From: Massilia sp. 9I
GTDB taxonomy: Bacteria > Pseudomonadota > Gammaproteobacteria > Burkholderiales > Burkholderiaceae_D
Length of the DNA: 64,000 nucleotides
NCBI RefSeq assembly: GCF_902506415.1
Contig: NZ_LR733275.1
Coordinates: 5,060,176-5,124,175 of the forward strand
Reading direction: 5' to 3'
Made by a program: the position numbers and the translations under genes. How positions within the stretch are numbered: position 1 is the first letter of the stretch; each line of letters opens with the position of its first letter. Under the pieces are notes generated by a model. The model worked only from the letters and a program-made list of their open reading frames with translations, searched no databases and was not told the origin of the DNA. Of this stretch, positions 27,236-35,371 are shown piece after piece.

Positions 27236-27703
27236 TCAGCCATGGCGATAGTTGGCGGCGCGGTGGGCCCGGCACAGGATGGTGAAGAAGGCTTCGCCAC
27301 TAACGGTTTGGCCATATTCCACAGATGCAACAACCCGCCGCAGGAGTTCGGCGTCCGGGCGGTCCAGCACGGCGAGCGGGTGAGCCCAGCGCGGGCGGCC
27401 GGTCACCCGTCCGCACAGCAGCCAGGGCAGGAAGACCAGCACGCAGGTCGGCATGAAGAGCGGCACCAGGAAGCCCCACCACGGGCCCCAGGCGAGGCCC
27501 AGCAGCACCGCCGTCAGGAAGGAGGTGGCGACGGTGGCCAGGTAGAGCGAGCGACCCTGGCGTTCCAGCCAGTCGGGCGGGTACTTCCTTGTCAGGCGGT
27601 GCGCAATGCCTTCCAATACCAACAGTTGCTGGATTGATATGGCATCGGAACGGAGGTGCAAGGGCTTGCTCACTACGTGTTGCCTTTGAAGGAATGTTGT
27701 CAT
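27236..27703 (-). CDS. Small membrane protein of unknown function
   Basis: About 155 residues with two adjacent hydrophobic helices in the middle (LYLATVATSFLTAVLLGLAWG and GFLVPLFMPTCVLVFLPWLL) flanked by charged cytoplasmic parts (LLVLEGIAHRLTRKYPPDWLERQG). I do not recognise a family. The start is uncertain: ATG 27703 is listed, but GTG 27673 with AAAGG upstream is possible. It lies 32 bases upstream of the response regulator in the same direction and may lead the same operon. Confidence 0.5.
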   Translation of the reverse strand: MTTFLQRQHVVSKPLHLRSDAISIQQLLVLEGIAHRLTRKYPPDWLERQGRSLYLATVATSFLTAVLLGLAWGPWWGFLVPLFMPTCVLVFLPWLLCGRVTGRPRWAHPLAVLDRPDAELLRRVVASVEYGQTVSGEAFFTILCRAHRAANYRHG

Positions 27704-27864
27704 AGCCACATGGCTTTGACTGAAGCGTAGGCCGCCGGATGTTAAGAAAGCGTTAAAGTAAAGCAAACGGAACAGGGGTGCGCCCCGGCGTTGGCAAACT
27801 GTTTTCTTTAGATTATCGTTGGCGCGTTTGACCGTTTAATGACAAACAACTAAAGAAAGAGACC

Positions 27865-28365
27865 ATGAAACGATTCCTTGCCGCCGCCTTCCTGTGCCTG
27901 GGCCTGTTCAGCTTCGCCCATGCCGAAACCGATGCCGCCCTGACCAAGCAGGTCAACGCTTTCGTGGACGAGTGGCACGAGGACGCGGCCAATGCGCGCA
28001 TGGCCTATTTCGACAAGATGGCCAAGGACGGCGTCTACATCGGCACCGACCGCACCGAGCTGTGGCAGCGCGACGACTTCAAGGCCTGGGCCAAGAAATA
28101 CTTCGAGCGCAAATCCGCCTGGAGCTTCAAGGCCACCCGGCGCAACGTGTATGCCTCGGCGGACAAGTTGCTGATCTGGTTCGACGAGCTGCTCGACACG
28201 CCGAACATGGGGCCCTGCATGGCCAGCGGCGTGATCCGCAAAACGGCCAAGGGCTTCGAGATCGTGCACTACCAGCTGTCGATGGCGGTGCCGAACGAGG
28301 TGGCTGGGCAGGTGACCAAGCTGATCGCGGAGCACGAGAAGGCCGGCAAACCAGCCGGTAAATAA
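27865..28365 (+). CDS. Secreted SnoaL/NTF2-like protein
   Basis: A 166-residue protein with a signal peptide (KRFLAAAFLCLGLFSFAHA) and an NTF2-like alpha+beta domain: an N-terminal helix pair (ALTKQVNAFVDEWHEDAANARMAYFDKMAKDGVYIGTDRTELW), the typical DFKAWAKKYFERK segment and antiparallel strands. SnoaL-like domains of this kind bind small hydrophobic ligands or have lost catalysis; the role here is unknown. AAAGAGACC precedes the ATG. A TTGGCA with TATCGT 17 bases on (about 27790-27820) could be its promoter. Confidence 0.75.
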   Translation: MKRFLAAAFLCLGLFSFAHAETDAALTKQVNAFVDEWHEDAANARMAYFDKMAKDGVYIGTDRTELWQRDDFKAWAKKYFERKSAWSFKATRRNVYASADKLLIWFDELLDTPNMGPCMASGVIRKTAKGFEIVHYQLSMAVPNEVAGQVTKLIAEHEKAGKPAGK

Positions 28366-28387
28366 GCGGAGCGCTTATCATCGCCGC

Positions 28388-29299
28388 ATGTCGCAACTGA
28401 ATCCCCCCTACATCGGCCGCTTCGCACCATCGCCGACCGGCCCGCTGCATGCCGGCTCGCTGGTCGCGGCACTGGCCAGCTACCTCGACGCGCGCTGGCA
28501 CCACGGCGCCTGGCTGGTGCGCATCGAGGACATCGACGAAGGCCGCAGCGTGCCCGGCGCCGCCGAGGGCATCCTGGCGCTGCTGGACACGCTCGGCATG
28601 CATGCCGATGGCGAGATCGTCTGGCAGAGCCGTCGCAAGCACCTGTACCAGGCCGCCGCCGAGCGCATCGTCGAACACACCTATCCCTGCGGCTGCAACC
28701 GGCGCGAGATCGCCGATTCGCGCCTCGGCTTCGCGCCCGACGGCGCCGCCATCTATCCCGGCACCTGTCGCTACGGCCTGCAGGAGGGCCGCAACATGCG
28801 CAGCCTGCGTCTGCGCGTGCCGGAACCGGGCTACGACGTGATCGGATTCATCGACCGCTTCGCGGGCGAGGTGGTCCAGCGCCTGAGCGGCGAATCCGGC
28901 GACTTCGTCCTGAAGCGCGCCGACGGTTTCTGGGCCTACCAGCTGGCGGTGGTGGTGGACGACGCCGAGCAGGGCGTCACGGATATCGTCCGCGGGGCCG
29001 ACTTGCTCGATTCGACGCCGCGCCAGATCTTCCTGCAGCGCGTGCTCGGGGCGCCGACGCCGCGCTACCTGCACGTGCCGGTGGTGCGCAACGAGAACGG
29101 CGAAAAGCTGTCGAAGCAGACCGGCGCGCTGGCGGTGGCGCCGGGCGACGAGGCGGGGGCGATCGATGCCCTGCTGCAGGCCGCGCGTTTCCTCGGCCTG
29201 GCGCTGGAGCGGCCGGCGTCGCTCGACGCCTTCTGGCGCGCGGCGATACCGGCCTGGGGCCAGTTGCTGGCCCGGCACCCGGGTGCATCAATCACTTGA
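28388..29299 (+). CDS. gluQ: Glutamyl-Q tRNA(Asp) synthetase
   Basis: A 303-residue truncated glutamyl-tRNA synthetase paralogue that attaches glutamate to queuosine-34 of tRNA(Asp). Seen: HIGH-type motif FAPSPTGPLHAGSL, RIEDIDEGR, the zinc site cysteines in CGCNRREI and YPGTCR, and the KMSKS-type loop EKLSKQTG. It lacks the anticodon-binding domain of GltX, as expected. It starts 22 bases after the SnoaL-like gene. Its 3' end overlaps the remains of a PEP-CTERM gene on the other strand. Confidence 0.95.
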   Translation: MSQLNPPYIGRFAPSPTGPLHAGSLVAALASYLDARWHHGAWLVRIEDIDEGRSVPGAAEGILALLDTLGMHADGEIVWQSRRKHLYQAAAERIVEHTYPCGCNRREIADSRLGFAPDGAAIYPGTCRYGLQEGRNMRSLRLRVPEPGYDVIGFIDRFAGEVVQRLSGESGDFVLKRADGFWAYQLAVVVDDAEQGVTDIVRGADLLDSTPRQIFLQRVLGAPTPRYLHVPVVRNENGEKLSKQTGALAVAPGDEAGAIDALLQAARFLGLALERPASLDAFWRAAIPAWGQLLARHPGASIT

Positions 29300-29498
29300 C
29301 CATGCCGGGCCGGCGGCGCGACATCACCGCCAGTCCGACCAGGCCGGCTCCCAGCATGCCTCAGGTGGCCGGTTCCGAAATCGGCGCCGACACCACGAAA
29401 CCGCGGATCTCGCCGTTCGGATACTGCGTCGTGTGGATGTTGAGGTAAGCCCGGTTGTCGTTCATGGCATCGAGCAGCGCCGCGCCGGCGCGCAAGCG
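29292..29498 (-). pseudogene. Remnant of a CHRD-domain PEP-CTERM protein gene
   Basis: Read on the minus strand, this stretch encodes the end of a CHRD domain (ALLDAMNDNRAYLNIHTTQY then PNGEIRGFVV) followed by a PEP-CTERM sorting tail (SEPAT, stop, GMLGAGLVGLAVMSRRRP). The tryptophan expected after EPAT is TGA instead of TGG. There is also a stop at the 5' boundary and no start or signal peptide, so most of the gene is missing. PEP-CTERM tails direct proteins to exosortase in the inner membrane. I see no intact CHRD protein nearby. Confidence 0.75.
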
Positions 29499-29686
29499 TC
29501 ACATTTGCGCACATAGGCCTGTCTCATTAGCTACTAGATTGAAGCTCCTGATCAGGAATGAATGCAACAGCACACCCGGCGGGCGTACTGCAGAAGAAAG
29601 TAGCGCAACAAATTTCGCCTCGTCCACACCGTACGGGGGATGAACGTACCTCGGGAATAAGCGCAAAAAAAAAGGGTGTTGCTTGG
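29499..29686. other. AT-richer intergenic stretch, no gene seen
   Basis: Together with the pseudogene this makes a 387-base gap without an intact gene. It is less GC-rich than its surroundings and holds a 12-bp palindrome TCCTGATCAGGA at 29546-29557 of unknown meaning. No transposase, terminal repeat or RNA gene was recognised. Confidence 0.4.
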
Positions 29687-30151
29687 CTAGTGCGGCTTGC
29701 GCAGGATGGTGATTTCGCCGTCGGTCTCGAGGAAGGCGCATTTCATGTCCTGGCGTGTGCAGTCGTGCTCGCGCAGGGCTTCTTCGAGGTCGGAATCAGA
29801 CAGGCGGCAGTTGCGCACGACCTTCTCGAAGAACACGCCGTCGCGTCCGATCAGGATGGCGCTGCCCTCGACCAGCTTTTCGATGCTCGGACTGCGCGAG
29901 TTCACCAGGGCAACGGCGGAATTGATGGCCACCAGGGTAGCGGCCGCGATCAGGCCGCCGATCAGCGAATTGTCGCCGCCGTTGAGCGAGTTGGACACGG
30001 CTTCGGACAGCAGCATGACGACCAGGAGGTCGAAGGGTGTGAACTGGCCGACGGTACGGCGGCCGGACAGGCGCACCATCACGAGCAGCAGCAGGTACAC
30101 GGCCAGGCCGCGCACGATGAACTCCCACCATGGAAGATCCATGTCGAACAT
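29687..30151 (-). CDS. DUF421 (YetF-like) membrane protein
   Basis: A 154-residue inner-membrane protein of the DUF421/YetF family: helices VRGLAVYLLLLVMVRLSG, FDLLVVMLLSEAVSNSL and GLIAAATLVAINSAVALV, then a small cytosolic beta-domain (IEKLVEGSAILIGRDGVFFEKVVRN...). The family motif RRTVGQFTPFDLLV is clear. Function is unknown; relatives are linked to spore or stress phenotypes. ATG 30151 has GGAGG seven bases upstream. Confidence 0.85.
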   Translation of the reverse strand: MFDMDLPWWEFIVRGLAVYLLLLVMVRLSGRRTVGQFTPFDLLVVMLLSEAVSNSLNGGDNSLIGGLIAAATLVAINSAVALVNSRSPSIEKLVEGSAILIGRDGVFFEKVVRNCRLSDSDLEEALREHDCTRQDMKCAFLETDGEITILRKPH

Positions 30152-30233
30152 AACCCCTCCGTGCAAAACACCGATGGGTTCATTGTAATCAAAACGTCAA
30201 TATTTCGATTTCAAGCGTGCGCTGCTGCCAGGT

Positions 30234-30410
30234 TCAGGAGGCAGCGGGTGGCGCCGGCGTGGTGGCGGCGTTCTCGGCTTCCCAAATGGCCAGCTCGCGC
30301 TCGTAGCGTGCCAGCGCTTCGTCGTAGAGGTCGAACACGCAGGGCATGCAGCCGCTGCGGCAGCAGTCCTCGAGCTCGGGCTGCAGCGGCGGGACGGGAC
30401 GCGGGCGCAT
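30234..30410 (-). CDS. Tiny oxidoreductase-like domain protein
   Basis: A 58-residue protein, easily missed because of its size. It reads PPLQPELEDCCRSGCMPCVF then DLYDEALARYERELAIWEA, matching the short oxidoreductase-like family (CCxSGCxxCVxDLY), whose four cysteines may bind a metal or an Fe-S cluster. The ATG is 2 bases from the stop of the BlaI-type gene, so the two are co-translated. The function of the family is not established. Confidence 0.75.
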   Translation of the reverse strand: MRPRPVPPLQPELEDCCRSGCMPCVFDLYDEALARYERELAIWEAENAATTPAPPAAS

Positions 30411-30411
30411 G

Positions 30412-30801
30412 CTAGTTGCCGGCCTTGTCGCCGTTCAGGATGCGCTGGATTTCCTCGCGATCCTTCTTGCTGACGTGGCCGCGCAGGGCGGCCAGCACCA
30501 GCTCCTTGCCGGAGCCGGAGAAGGCCTTGTGGATCAGGTCCTTGATCAGGCTGGACTGGTGGCTGTCCTGCGGCTGGGCCGGCGCATAGACGTGGGCGCG
30601 GGTGCTTTCGTCGCGCGACAGCAGGCCTTTGGCGTGCATTACCTGGAGCAGGCGCAGCACGTTGGCGTACGCCATGTCGGGGCGCGTTTCGACCGCCGCC
30701 TCGTGCACCTGGCGCGCGGCGGCGGGGCCGAGCTGCCACAGCAGGCGCAGCATTTCCAGTTCGGATGGGGTCGGCTTGGCGGGTACGTCGGGGTTCGTCA
30801 T
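30412..30801 (-). CDS. BlaI/MecI/CopY-family transcriptional repressor
   Basis: A 129-residue repressor: winged helix-turn-helix (TPSELEMLRLLWQLGPAAARQVHEA ... YANVLRLLQVMHAKGLL) and a helical dimerisation tail (LIKDLIHKAFSGSGKELVLAAL). BlaI-type proteins repress beta-lactamase or copper genes until cleaved or ligand-bound. Neither a beta-lactamase nor a BlaR sensor is in this window, so its target is open; the downstream tiny cysteine protein and the upstream proline-rich protein are candidates. No ribosome site precedes the ATG; a TCTAGA repeat sits there instead. Confidence 0.88.
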   Translation of the reverse strand: MTNPDVPAKPTPSELEMLRLLWQLGPAAARQVHEAAVETRPDMAYANVLRLLQVMHAKGLLSRDESTRAHVYAPAQPQDSHQSSLIKDLIHKAFSGSGKELVLAALRGHVSKKDREEIQRILNGDKAGN

Positions 30802-30804
30802 GGA

Positions 30805-30824
30805 TCTAGAATAAATGATCTAGA
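30805..30824. promoter_or_regulatory. Paired TCTAGA boxes, possible BlaI-type operator
   Basis: TCTAGA occurs twice, 8 bases apart, immediately upstream of the blaI-type start codon (each copy is itself palindromic and preceded by GA). The spacing suits binding of a dimeric repressor and autoregulation. Confidence 0.45.
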
Positions 30825-30851
30825 CCGCCAAGTCGAGCCTTCAGCTGCACA

Positions 30852-31271
30852 TCAGTCCTTCAGGCTGTACTCGCGCAGCTGGAACACGTTCTTGCCGTCT
30901 TCGCGCTCGCACACCCCGGTCATGGTCTCGCCCTTGCGCAGCACGTGGGTGACGCGGGTGCCCTCGGCCTTGCCGGCGCAGGCCGCATGGGCCGCGGCGG
31001 GCACCTCGGGCAGCTCCACCGATGGCGGCATGGGCGGCGCCGGCGGGGCAGGTGGAGCGGGCGGCGCCGGCGGTGCGAAGTGGGCCATGGCGAGGTGAGG
31101 CGGGGCCGGCGGAGCAGGGGGCGCCGGCGGCGCGGGCGGGGCCGGAGGCGGCGGGCACTTCACGGTCGATTCGCACTTGTAGTGGACGTGGACGCCGGCC
31201 TGGGCGCTGCCGGCGGCGGCGACGAAGCCGAGCAATGCGACGAGGGCGATGGCCTGGTTCTTGGTATGCAT
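30852..31271 (-). CDS. Secreted proline-rich (PPA-repeat) protein
   Basis: A 139-residue exported protein: signal peptide to about residue 25 (ALVALLGFVAAAGSAQA), a cysteine pair (YKCESTVKC), then two runs of PPA triplets at about residues 41-58 and 67-83 that would form a rigid polyproline-II rod, and a C-terminal part with two cysteines (HAACAG, TGVCERED). Family not recognised. AAGGAGACC precedes the ATG. A similar PPA run occurs in the sensor domain of the histidine kinase gene 1.9 kb upstream in the same direction. Confidence 0.65.
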   Translation of the reverse strand: MHTKNQAIALVALLGFVAAAGSAQAGVHVHYKCESTVKCPPPPAPPAPPAPPAPPAPPHLAMAHFAPPAPPAPPAPPAPPMPPSVELPEVPAAAHAACAGKAEGTRVTHVLRKGETMTGVCEREDGKNVFQLREYSLKD

Positions 31272-31351
31272 GGTGGTCTCCTTGGCTGCGGCCCGCACGG
31301 TGCGGCGGGCCATGGAGACATCCTGCCTGCCAAATGTGGAGAAAAGATGGA

Positions 31352-32419
31352 TTAGAGCTTCTTCAACGCCCGCTCGCGCTCCTCGCGCAAGGCGGGAACG
31401 CCGGCCTGCTCGACCAAGCTCTGCAGCGCGAGCCGATGGGCCGTGGCCAGCGCGGCGCTTGGCTCCACCGCCACGTCCGGCTTGACGCCCACGCGTTCCC
31501 AGCCGGGGCCGGTGAGTAGCTTCCACTCGGCGATGAACAAGGCGTAACCGTCACCCACCGAATATTTGAGTCCACCGTTGCCGGCGCCGGCCGAGGTCTC
31601 CCCGATCACCTTGACGCGGCCCACGCGCGCGCCGCTGTAGGCAAGCATCTCGGCGGCCGATGCGCTGCGGCGATCGATCAGCACGTACACCGGCGCGTTC
31701 GCCAGCGACTTGCTGCCCAGCCCCGGGTCTGTCTTCACCTCGCTGCGGATGCCGGCTGCCCGGTTTTCGGAAGCATGCAGCAAGATCGGCGGCGCTTCCG
31801 GCGCATAGAAGTGGCTCAGGATGAACCCGACCGTGTCGGGCGAGCCGCCGTAGTTGCCGCGCAGGTCGATGATGAGGGCGTCGCTGTTGGCGAGGAAGCG
31901 CATCGCCGCTTCCGCCGTCGCGCGCGACAGGTCCAGAGGAACAAAGGACGACAGGCGCAGGTAGCCGACGTTGCCGTCGAGGCGCTGGACCGCGTCGAAG
32001 CCGAAATTGGTGCGGGCGATGGTGGCGCTGTCGCGGCCGTCGATGCGGCCGGTGCGCATGACCTGGCGGACCTGCCCGCCGGGCCCGGCCACCGTCACGG
32101 CGCCTGGCGCGGTCGTACCCGGCACGAAATCGGACTGCGGTTCGTAGCTCATGCGCAGGTGCAGGTCGGGCTGGATCGCCTGCATGGCCTGGGTCACCGC
32201 CTTGGCGTAGGCCTGCGGGTCGGACACCTTGTCGAGCTCGGTTATCTGCGCCAGCAGGCCTTCGGCCAGCCTGGCCCCGAGCGCGGCGTCGAGGTAGCGT
32301 TCGCGCAGGATCTGGGCTGTGCGGTCGATGACGGCGCCGCGGTCGGCCAGCGCGGCCGGGGACGGGAGGAACAAGGCTGCGCCAAGGAGAAGCGCGGCGA
32401 GCAGGCGTAGGTATGTCAT
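31352..32419 (-). CDS. S41-family periplasmic peptidase
   Basis: A 355-residue exported serine peptidase of the S41 (C-terminal processing/tail-specific, IRBP-like) family. Signal peptide MTYLRLLAALLLGAALFLPS; an N-terminal helical domain (VIDRTAQILRERYLDAALGARLAEGLLAQI) as in IRBP-type members; then the protease core with DALIIDLRGNYGGSPD and the nucleophile serine in IDRRSASAAEM. No PDZ domain was noticed. AAGGAAG precedes the ATG at 32419. It lies 75 bases after the response regulator gene and may belong to its regulon. Confidence 0.87.
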   Translation of the reverse strand: MTYLRLLAALLLGAALFLPSPAALADRGAVIDRTAQILRERYLDAALGARLAEGLLAQITELDKVSDPQAYAKAVTQAMQAIQPDLHLRMSYEPQSDFVPGTTAPGAVTVAGPGGQVRQVMRTGRIDGRDSATIARTNFGFDAVQRLDGNVGYLRLSSFVPLDLSRATAEAAMRFLANSDALIIDLRGNYGGSPDTVGFILSHFYAPEAPPILLHASENRAAGIRSEVKTDPGLGSKSLANAPVYVLIDRRSASAAEMLAYSGARVGRVKVIGETSAGAGNGGLKYSVGDGYALFIAEWKLLTGPGWERVGVKPDVAVEPSAALATAHRLALQSLVEQAGVPALREERERALKKL

Positions 32420-32494
32420 GTGCTTCCTTGCGATGGTAAAGGCTCTACCGGTATTGCCGCGATGAAGCAAGAAAGTTCCCGTTCAATCCTCTCC

Positions 32495-33157
32495 CTAAAG
32501 GTCGAACCGGTAGCCAAGCCCGTAGATCGAGCGAATCGGTTCGAGGCAGGGTGCTGCGGCGTCGATCTTGCGCCGCAGGTTCTTGATGTGGCTGTCGATG
32601 GCGCGGTCAGTGGCCTCCAGGCTGTCGGCGTGGGCGGCGTCGAGCAGTTGGGCGCGCGAGAACACCTGGCCCGGACGGCGCGCCAGCGCAGCCAGGATCG
32701 CGAACTCGCTCGGCGTCAGGTCGAGCGGCTGGCCATGGACCCGCGCCAGGCGCGCCGTGTCGTCGATCGCCAGCACGGGTGCGCTCGGCGCGGCGCCGGC
32801 GCGGCGCAGGATGGCCTTGATGCGGGCCATCAGTTCGCGCGGGCTGAAGGGTTTGCACAGGTAGTCGTCGGCCCCGGCTTCCAGGCCGAGCAGACGGTCG
32901 ATTTCCTCGACGCGGGCGGTCACCATGATCACCGGCAGCTCGCTGGTTTCGCGGAGCGCGCGGCACAGCGACAGGCCGTCGAGGCTAGGGAGCATCAGGT
33001 CGAGCACCACCAGCGCGGGCGGATTGGCGCGGATCGCGGCCAGGGCTTCGCGGCCGTCGCCAAAGACCTGCGGCGTGTAGCCGGCGGCGCGCGCGTAGTC
33101 GGCCACCAGCGCGGCCAGTTCCGGTTCGTCCTCGACGATCATGATGGCCTGGCTCAT
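32495..33157 (-). CDS. OmpR-family response regulator (BaeR-like)
   Basis: A 220-residue regulator: receiver domain with Asp53 in LVVLDLMLPSLDG, switch Thr in MVTARV and Lys in YLCKPFSPREL; C-terminal winged helix (LDLTPSEFAILAALARRPGQVFSRAQLL ... AIDSHIKNLRRKI ... SIYGLGYRFDL). BaeR of the BaeSR envelope-stress system is the closest type I recognise. The ATG overlaps the stop of the histidine kinase gene (ATGA), so kinase is translated first and regulator second. Confidence 0.9.
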   Translation of the reverse strand: MSQAIMIVEDEPELAALVADYARAAGYTPQVFGDGREALAAIRANPPALVVLDLMLPSLDGLSLCRALRETSELPVIMVTARVEEIDRLLGLEAGADDYLCKPFSPRELMARIKAILRRAGAAPSAPVLAIDDTARLARVHGQPLDLTPSEFAILAALARRPGQVFSRAQLLDAAHADSLEATDRAIDSHIKNLRRKIDAAAPCLEPIRSIYGLGYRFDL

Positions 33158-34695
33158 GCTGCGCCTCCCGCCATCGGCAGGGAGACGGTCACGCGCAGGC
33201 CGCCGAGCGGCGAGTGCGCGAACAGCAGGCTGCCGCCCTGGGCCTCCAGCAGGCGGCGGCACAGCGCCAGGCCGAGGCCGGCGCCGCCGTGGGCGCGGCT
33301 GCGCGAGGCGTCGACGCGGTAGAAGCGTTCGGCCAGTCGGGACAGGGCGTCGTCCGGCACGCCGGGTGCGCTGTCGTCGAGGACGAGATGCAGCTGGCCC
33401 GCATCGGCGTGCGCGTGCAGGGCGAGGCGTCCGCCCGCCGTCGTGTAGCGCAGGCTGTTTTCGAACAGGTTGTCGAGCACCTGGCGCAGGCGGTCGGGGT
33501 CGGCCAGCACCACGCGCTGCGACGGCGCCGCGCCCAGGTCCAGCCCCAGGCCAGCAGATTGCAGGCGCGCCGCGAATCCCTGTGCCTGCGCGCTCGCGAA
33601 GTCCCACAGGTCGAGCGCGACCGGCTTGCAGTCGAGCGCGCCCACGTCGGCGCGCGCCAGCGCGTAGAGCTCGTCGATCAGTTTGTTCAGTGCCAGCACC
33701 TGGCGCAGCATGGCCTCGAGCGTCTCCGGCGTGGCGCTGCGCACGCCGTCCTGCACCGCTTCGAGCTGCGCGCGCAGCACGGCCAGCGGCGTGCGCAGTT
33801 CGTGCGAGGTGTCGGCCACCCACTGGCGGCGCGCGCCCTCGGCGCTCTCCAGCTGCTGCGCGAGCGCGTTGAAGTGGCGCGCCAGTTCCCCCAGCTCGTC
33901 GCTGCGCGCGGCCGGCAGGCGCACATCGAAGCGGCCGCCGGCCAGCGCGCCGGCGCCTTCGGCCAGCTGCCGGATCGGCTGGCGGAAGTGGCGCGCCAGC
34001 AGGATCGCGGCCAGCGCGCTCAACGCGACCGCGGCCGCCACGATCAGCCATAGGCTGCTGCGCAGCTGTTCGAGGAAGGCCAGGGCCATCGCGTCGCTTG
34101 GGCGGTGGCTGCGCGCCACGCCCAGGTAGCCGACGGTGCGGCCATCGACCTCGATCGGTCTACGCGCGAGCGGCAGCGCGCCGGGGATGCGGCCGGCCAG
34201 GTAGCTGCCCTCGGCATCGAACAGCGTGACGCGCTGGTGCAGGTCGTAGGTGACGCCGTCGGCGCGCGGGGCGTCGAGGCGCGGTGGCGGCAGAGGCGGC
34301 GCGGGCGGAGCGGGCGGAGCGGGCGGTGCAGGGGGCGCGGGTGGCGCGACCACACCGACTACCGACGCCGGCATTGCCGGGGCGGCCGGCGCAGCGGGGG
34401 CTGCGGGCAAGGCGATCGGGCGGCGCCGGCGTTCGTCCTGCAGGCGCGCCAGCTCGCCCGCGATCCAGCCGCGCCGGGCGTCGCCGGCGGGCAGGAACTG
34501 CCAGCCGCCCTCGGCCTGGTAGCGCGCGGCCAGGGCGCCCGAGAGCTCGTCGAGACGGTCGAGTTCGATGCCCACGGCGTAGTCGCCGAAACCGGCCAGC
34601 ACGTTCTGGCGCAGCAGGTAGACCGCCCCCGCCGCCACCGCCAGGATGGCGAGCAAGACTGAGAGGAACAGGCGGTGGCCGATGGAGAATTTCAC
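33154..34695 (-). CDS. Sensor histidine kinase (BaeS-like) with proline-rich sensor domain
   Basis: A 513-residue kinase: helix 1 at about residues 8-28, a periplasmic domain to about 212, helix 2 at about 213-233, HAMP, HisKA with His297 in WVADTSHELRTPLAVLRAQ, and HATPase motifs (NLFENSLRYT, LDDSAPGVP, GGAGLGLALCRRL). The periplasmic domain is interrupted by a long insertion at about residues 96-140 of AAP and PPA triplets, unusual for a kinase. First gene of a leftward group with its regulator, an S41 peptidase and a secreted PPA-repeat protein. Confidence 0.9.
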   Translation of the reverse strand: MKFSIGHRLFLSVLLAILAVAAGAVYLLRQNVLAGFGDYAVGIELDRLDELSGALAARYQAEGGWQFLPAGDARRGWIAGELARLQDERRRRPIALPAAPAAPAAPAMPASVVGVVAPPAPPAPPAPPAPPAPPLPPPRLDAPRADGVTYDLHQRVTLFDAEGSYLAGRIPGALPLARRPIEVDGRTVGYLGVARSHRPSDAMALAFLEQLRSSLWLIVAAAVALSALAAILLARHFRQPIRQLAEGAGALAGGRFDVRLPAARSDELGELARHFNALAQQLESAEGARRQWVADTSHELRTPLAVLRAQLEAVQDGVRSATPETLEAMLRQVLALNKLIDELYALARADVGALDCKPVALDLWDFASAQAQGFAARLQSAGLGLDLGAAPSQRVVLADPDRLRQVLDNLFENSLRYTTAGGRLALHAHADAGQLHLVLDDSAPGVPDDALSRLAERFYRVDASRSRAHGGAGLGLALCRRLLEAQGGSLLFAHSPLGGLRVTVSLPMAGGAA

Positions 34696-34963
34696 AATGT
34701 CAGGTCAGCGTGGGACTACGTGGATCGGGAGAATTCGTTCTGTGAATCGCAAACGCACGATCATCCTATTCTAAGCGTGGTCAAAATGGAAAATATTGAA
34801 CATTCAATTTCTCAATGTCTGACAGAGAATGCGCCAGGATGGTGCAAGGCGCATTCCTACAAAATGTGTGCCGAACTTCCGTGGTCCGCTGTGCCTGCCT
34901 TCGTTAGGATGAACCTGTCTCAGCCACTTCCGGCTGATCCTTTGACAATGTATGGAGGCAACT

Positions 34964-35335
34964 ATGGCATCGAAAAACCAAGGCGGCAACCAGGGCGGCA
35001 ACCAGGGCGGCAACAACAAGCAGAGCGGCGATACCAGCAACCGCGGTTTCGCATCGATGGATCCACAGAAGCAGCGTGAAATCGCTTCCGAAGGCGGCCG
35101 TGCGGCGCACGCATCGGGCAATGCCCACGAGTTCACTTCGGAAGAAGCACGTCGTGCGGGCTCGATGAGCCACGGCGGCGGTGGCGGCGGCGGTAACCAG
35201 CAAAGCGGCGGCGGTGGCGGCCAGCAGAGCGGTGACCGTGGCGGCAACCAGGCAAGCAGCGGCAACACCCGCGGCGGCTCGCCGGAACAGCATGCGAAGG
35301 CCGGCTCGCAGAGCCACAAGAACGACAAGCGTTAA
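34964..35335 (+). CDS. KGG-domain (Gsi B/Con-10-like) stress protein
   Basis: A 123-residue highly hydrophilic, glycine/glutamine/serine-rich protein. The folded signatures are SNRGFASMDPQKQREIASEGGRAAHASG and GSPEQHAKAGSQSHKND, KGG-type repeats found in general-stress and desiccation proteins. The rest (QGGNQGGNQGGNN, GGGGGGG) is low complexity. TGGAGG precedes the ATG. Likely induced in stationary phase or stress; the upstream 268 bases contain no clear promoter boxes. Confidence 0.8.
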   Translation: MASKNQGGNQGGNQGGNNKQSGDTSNRGFASMDPQKQREIASEGGRAAHASGNAHEFTSEEARRAGSMSHGGGGGGGNQQSGGGGGQQSGDRGGNQASSGNTRGGSPEQHAKAGSQSHKNDKR

Positions 35336-35347
35336 GCAGCACCTCTA

Positions 35348-35370
35348 CACCCGCCCGTCATGGGCGGGTG
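35348..35370. terminator. Hairpin between convergent KGG and reductase genes
   Basis: CACCCGCCC pairs with GGGCGGGTG around a short GTCAT-type loop. It has no T-run but lies exactly between two converging genes. Confidence 0.5.
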
Positions 35371-35371
35371 A

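Noticed and set aside
29499..29686. Insertion-sequence scar next to the PEP-CTERM remnant
   Set aside because: Lower GC and a 12-bp palindrome are present, but no target duplication, terminal repeats or transposase fragment could be found.
30950..31160. GGCGGAGCGGG-type direct repeats, CRISPR-like at first sight
   Set aside because: They are codon repeats for PPA triplets inside a coding gene, without spacers; the same is true at 34280-34340.
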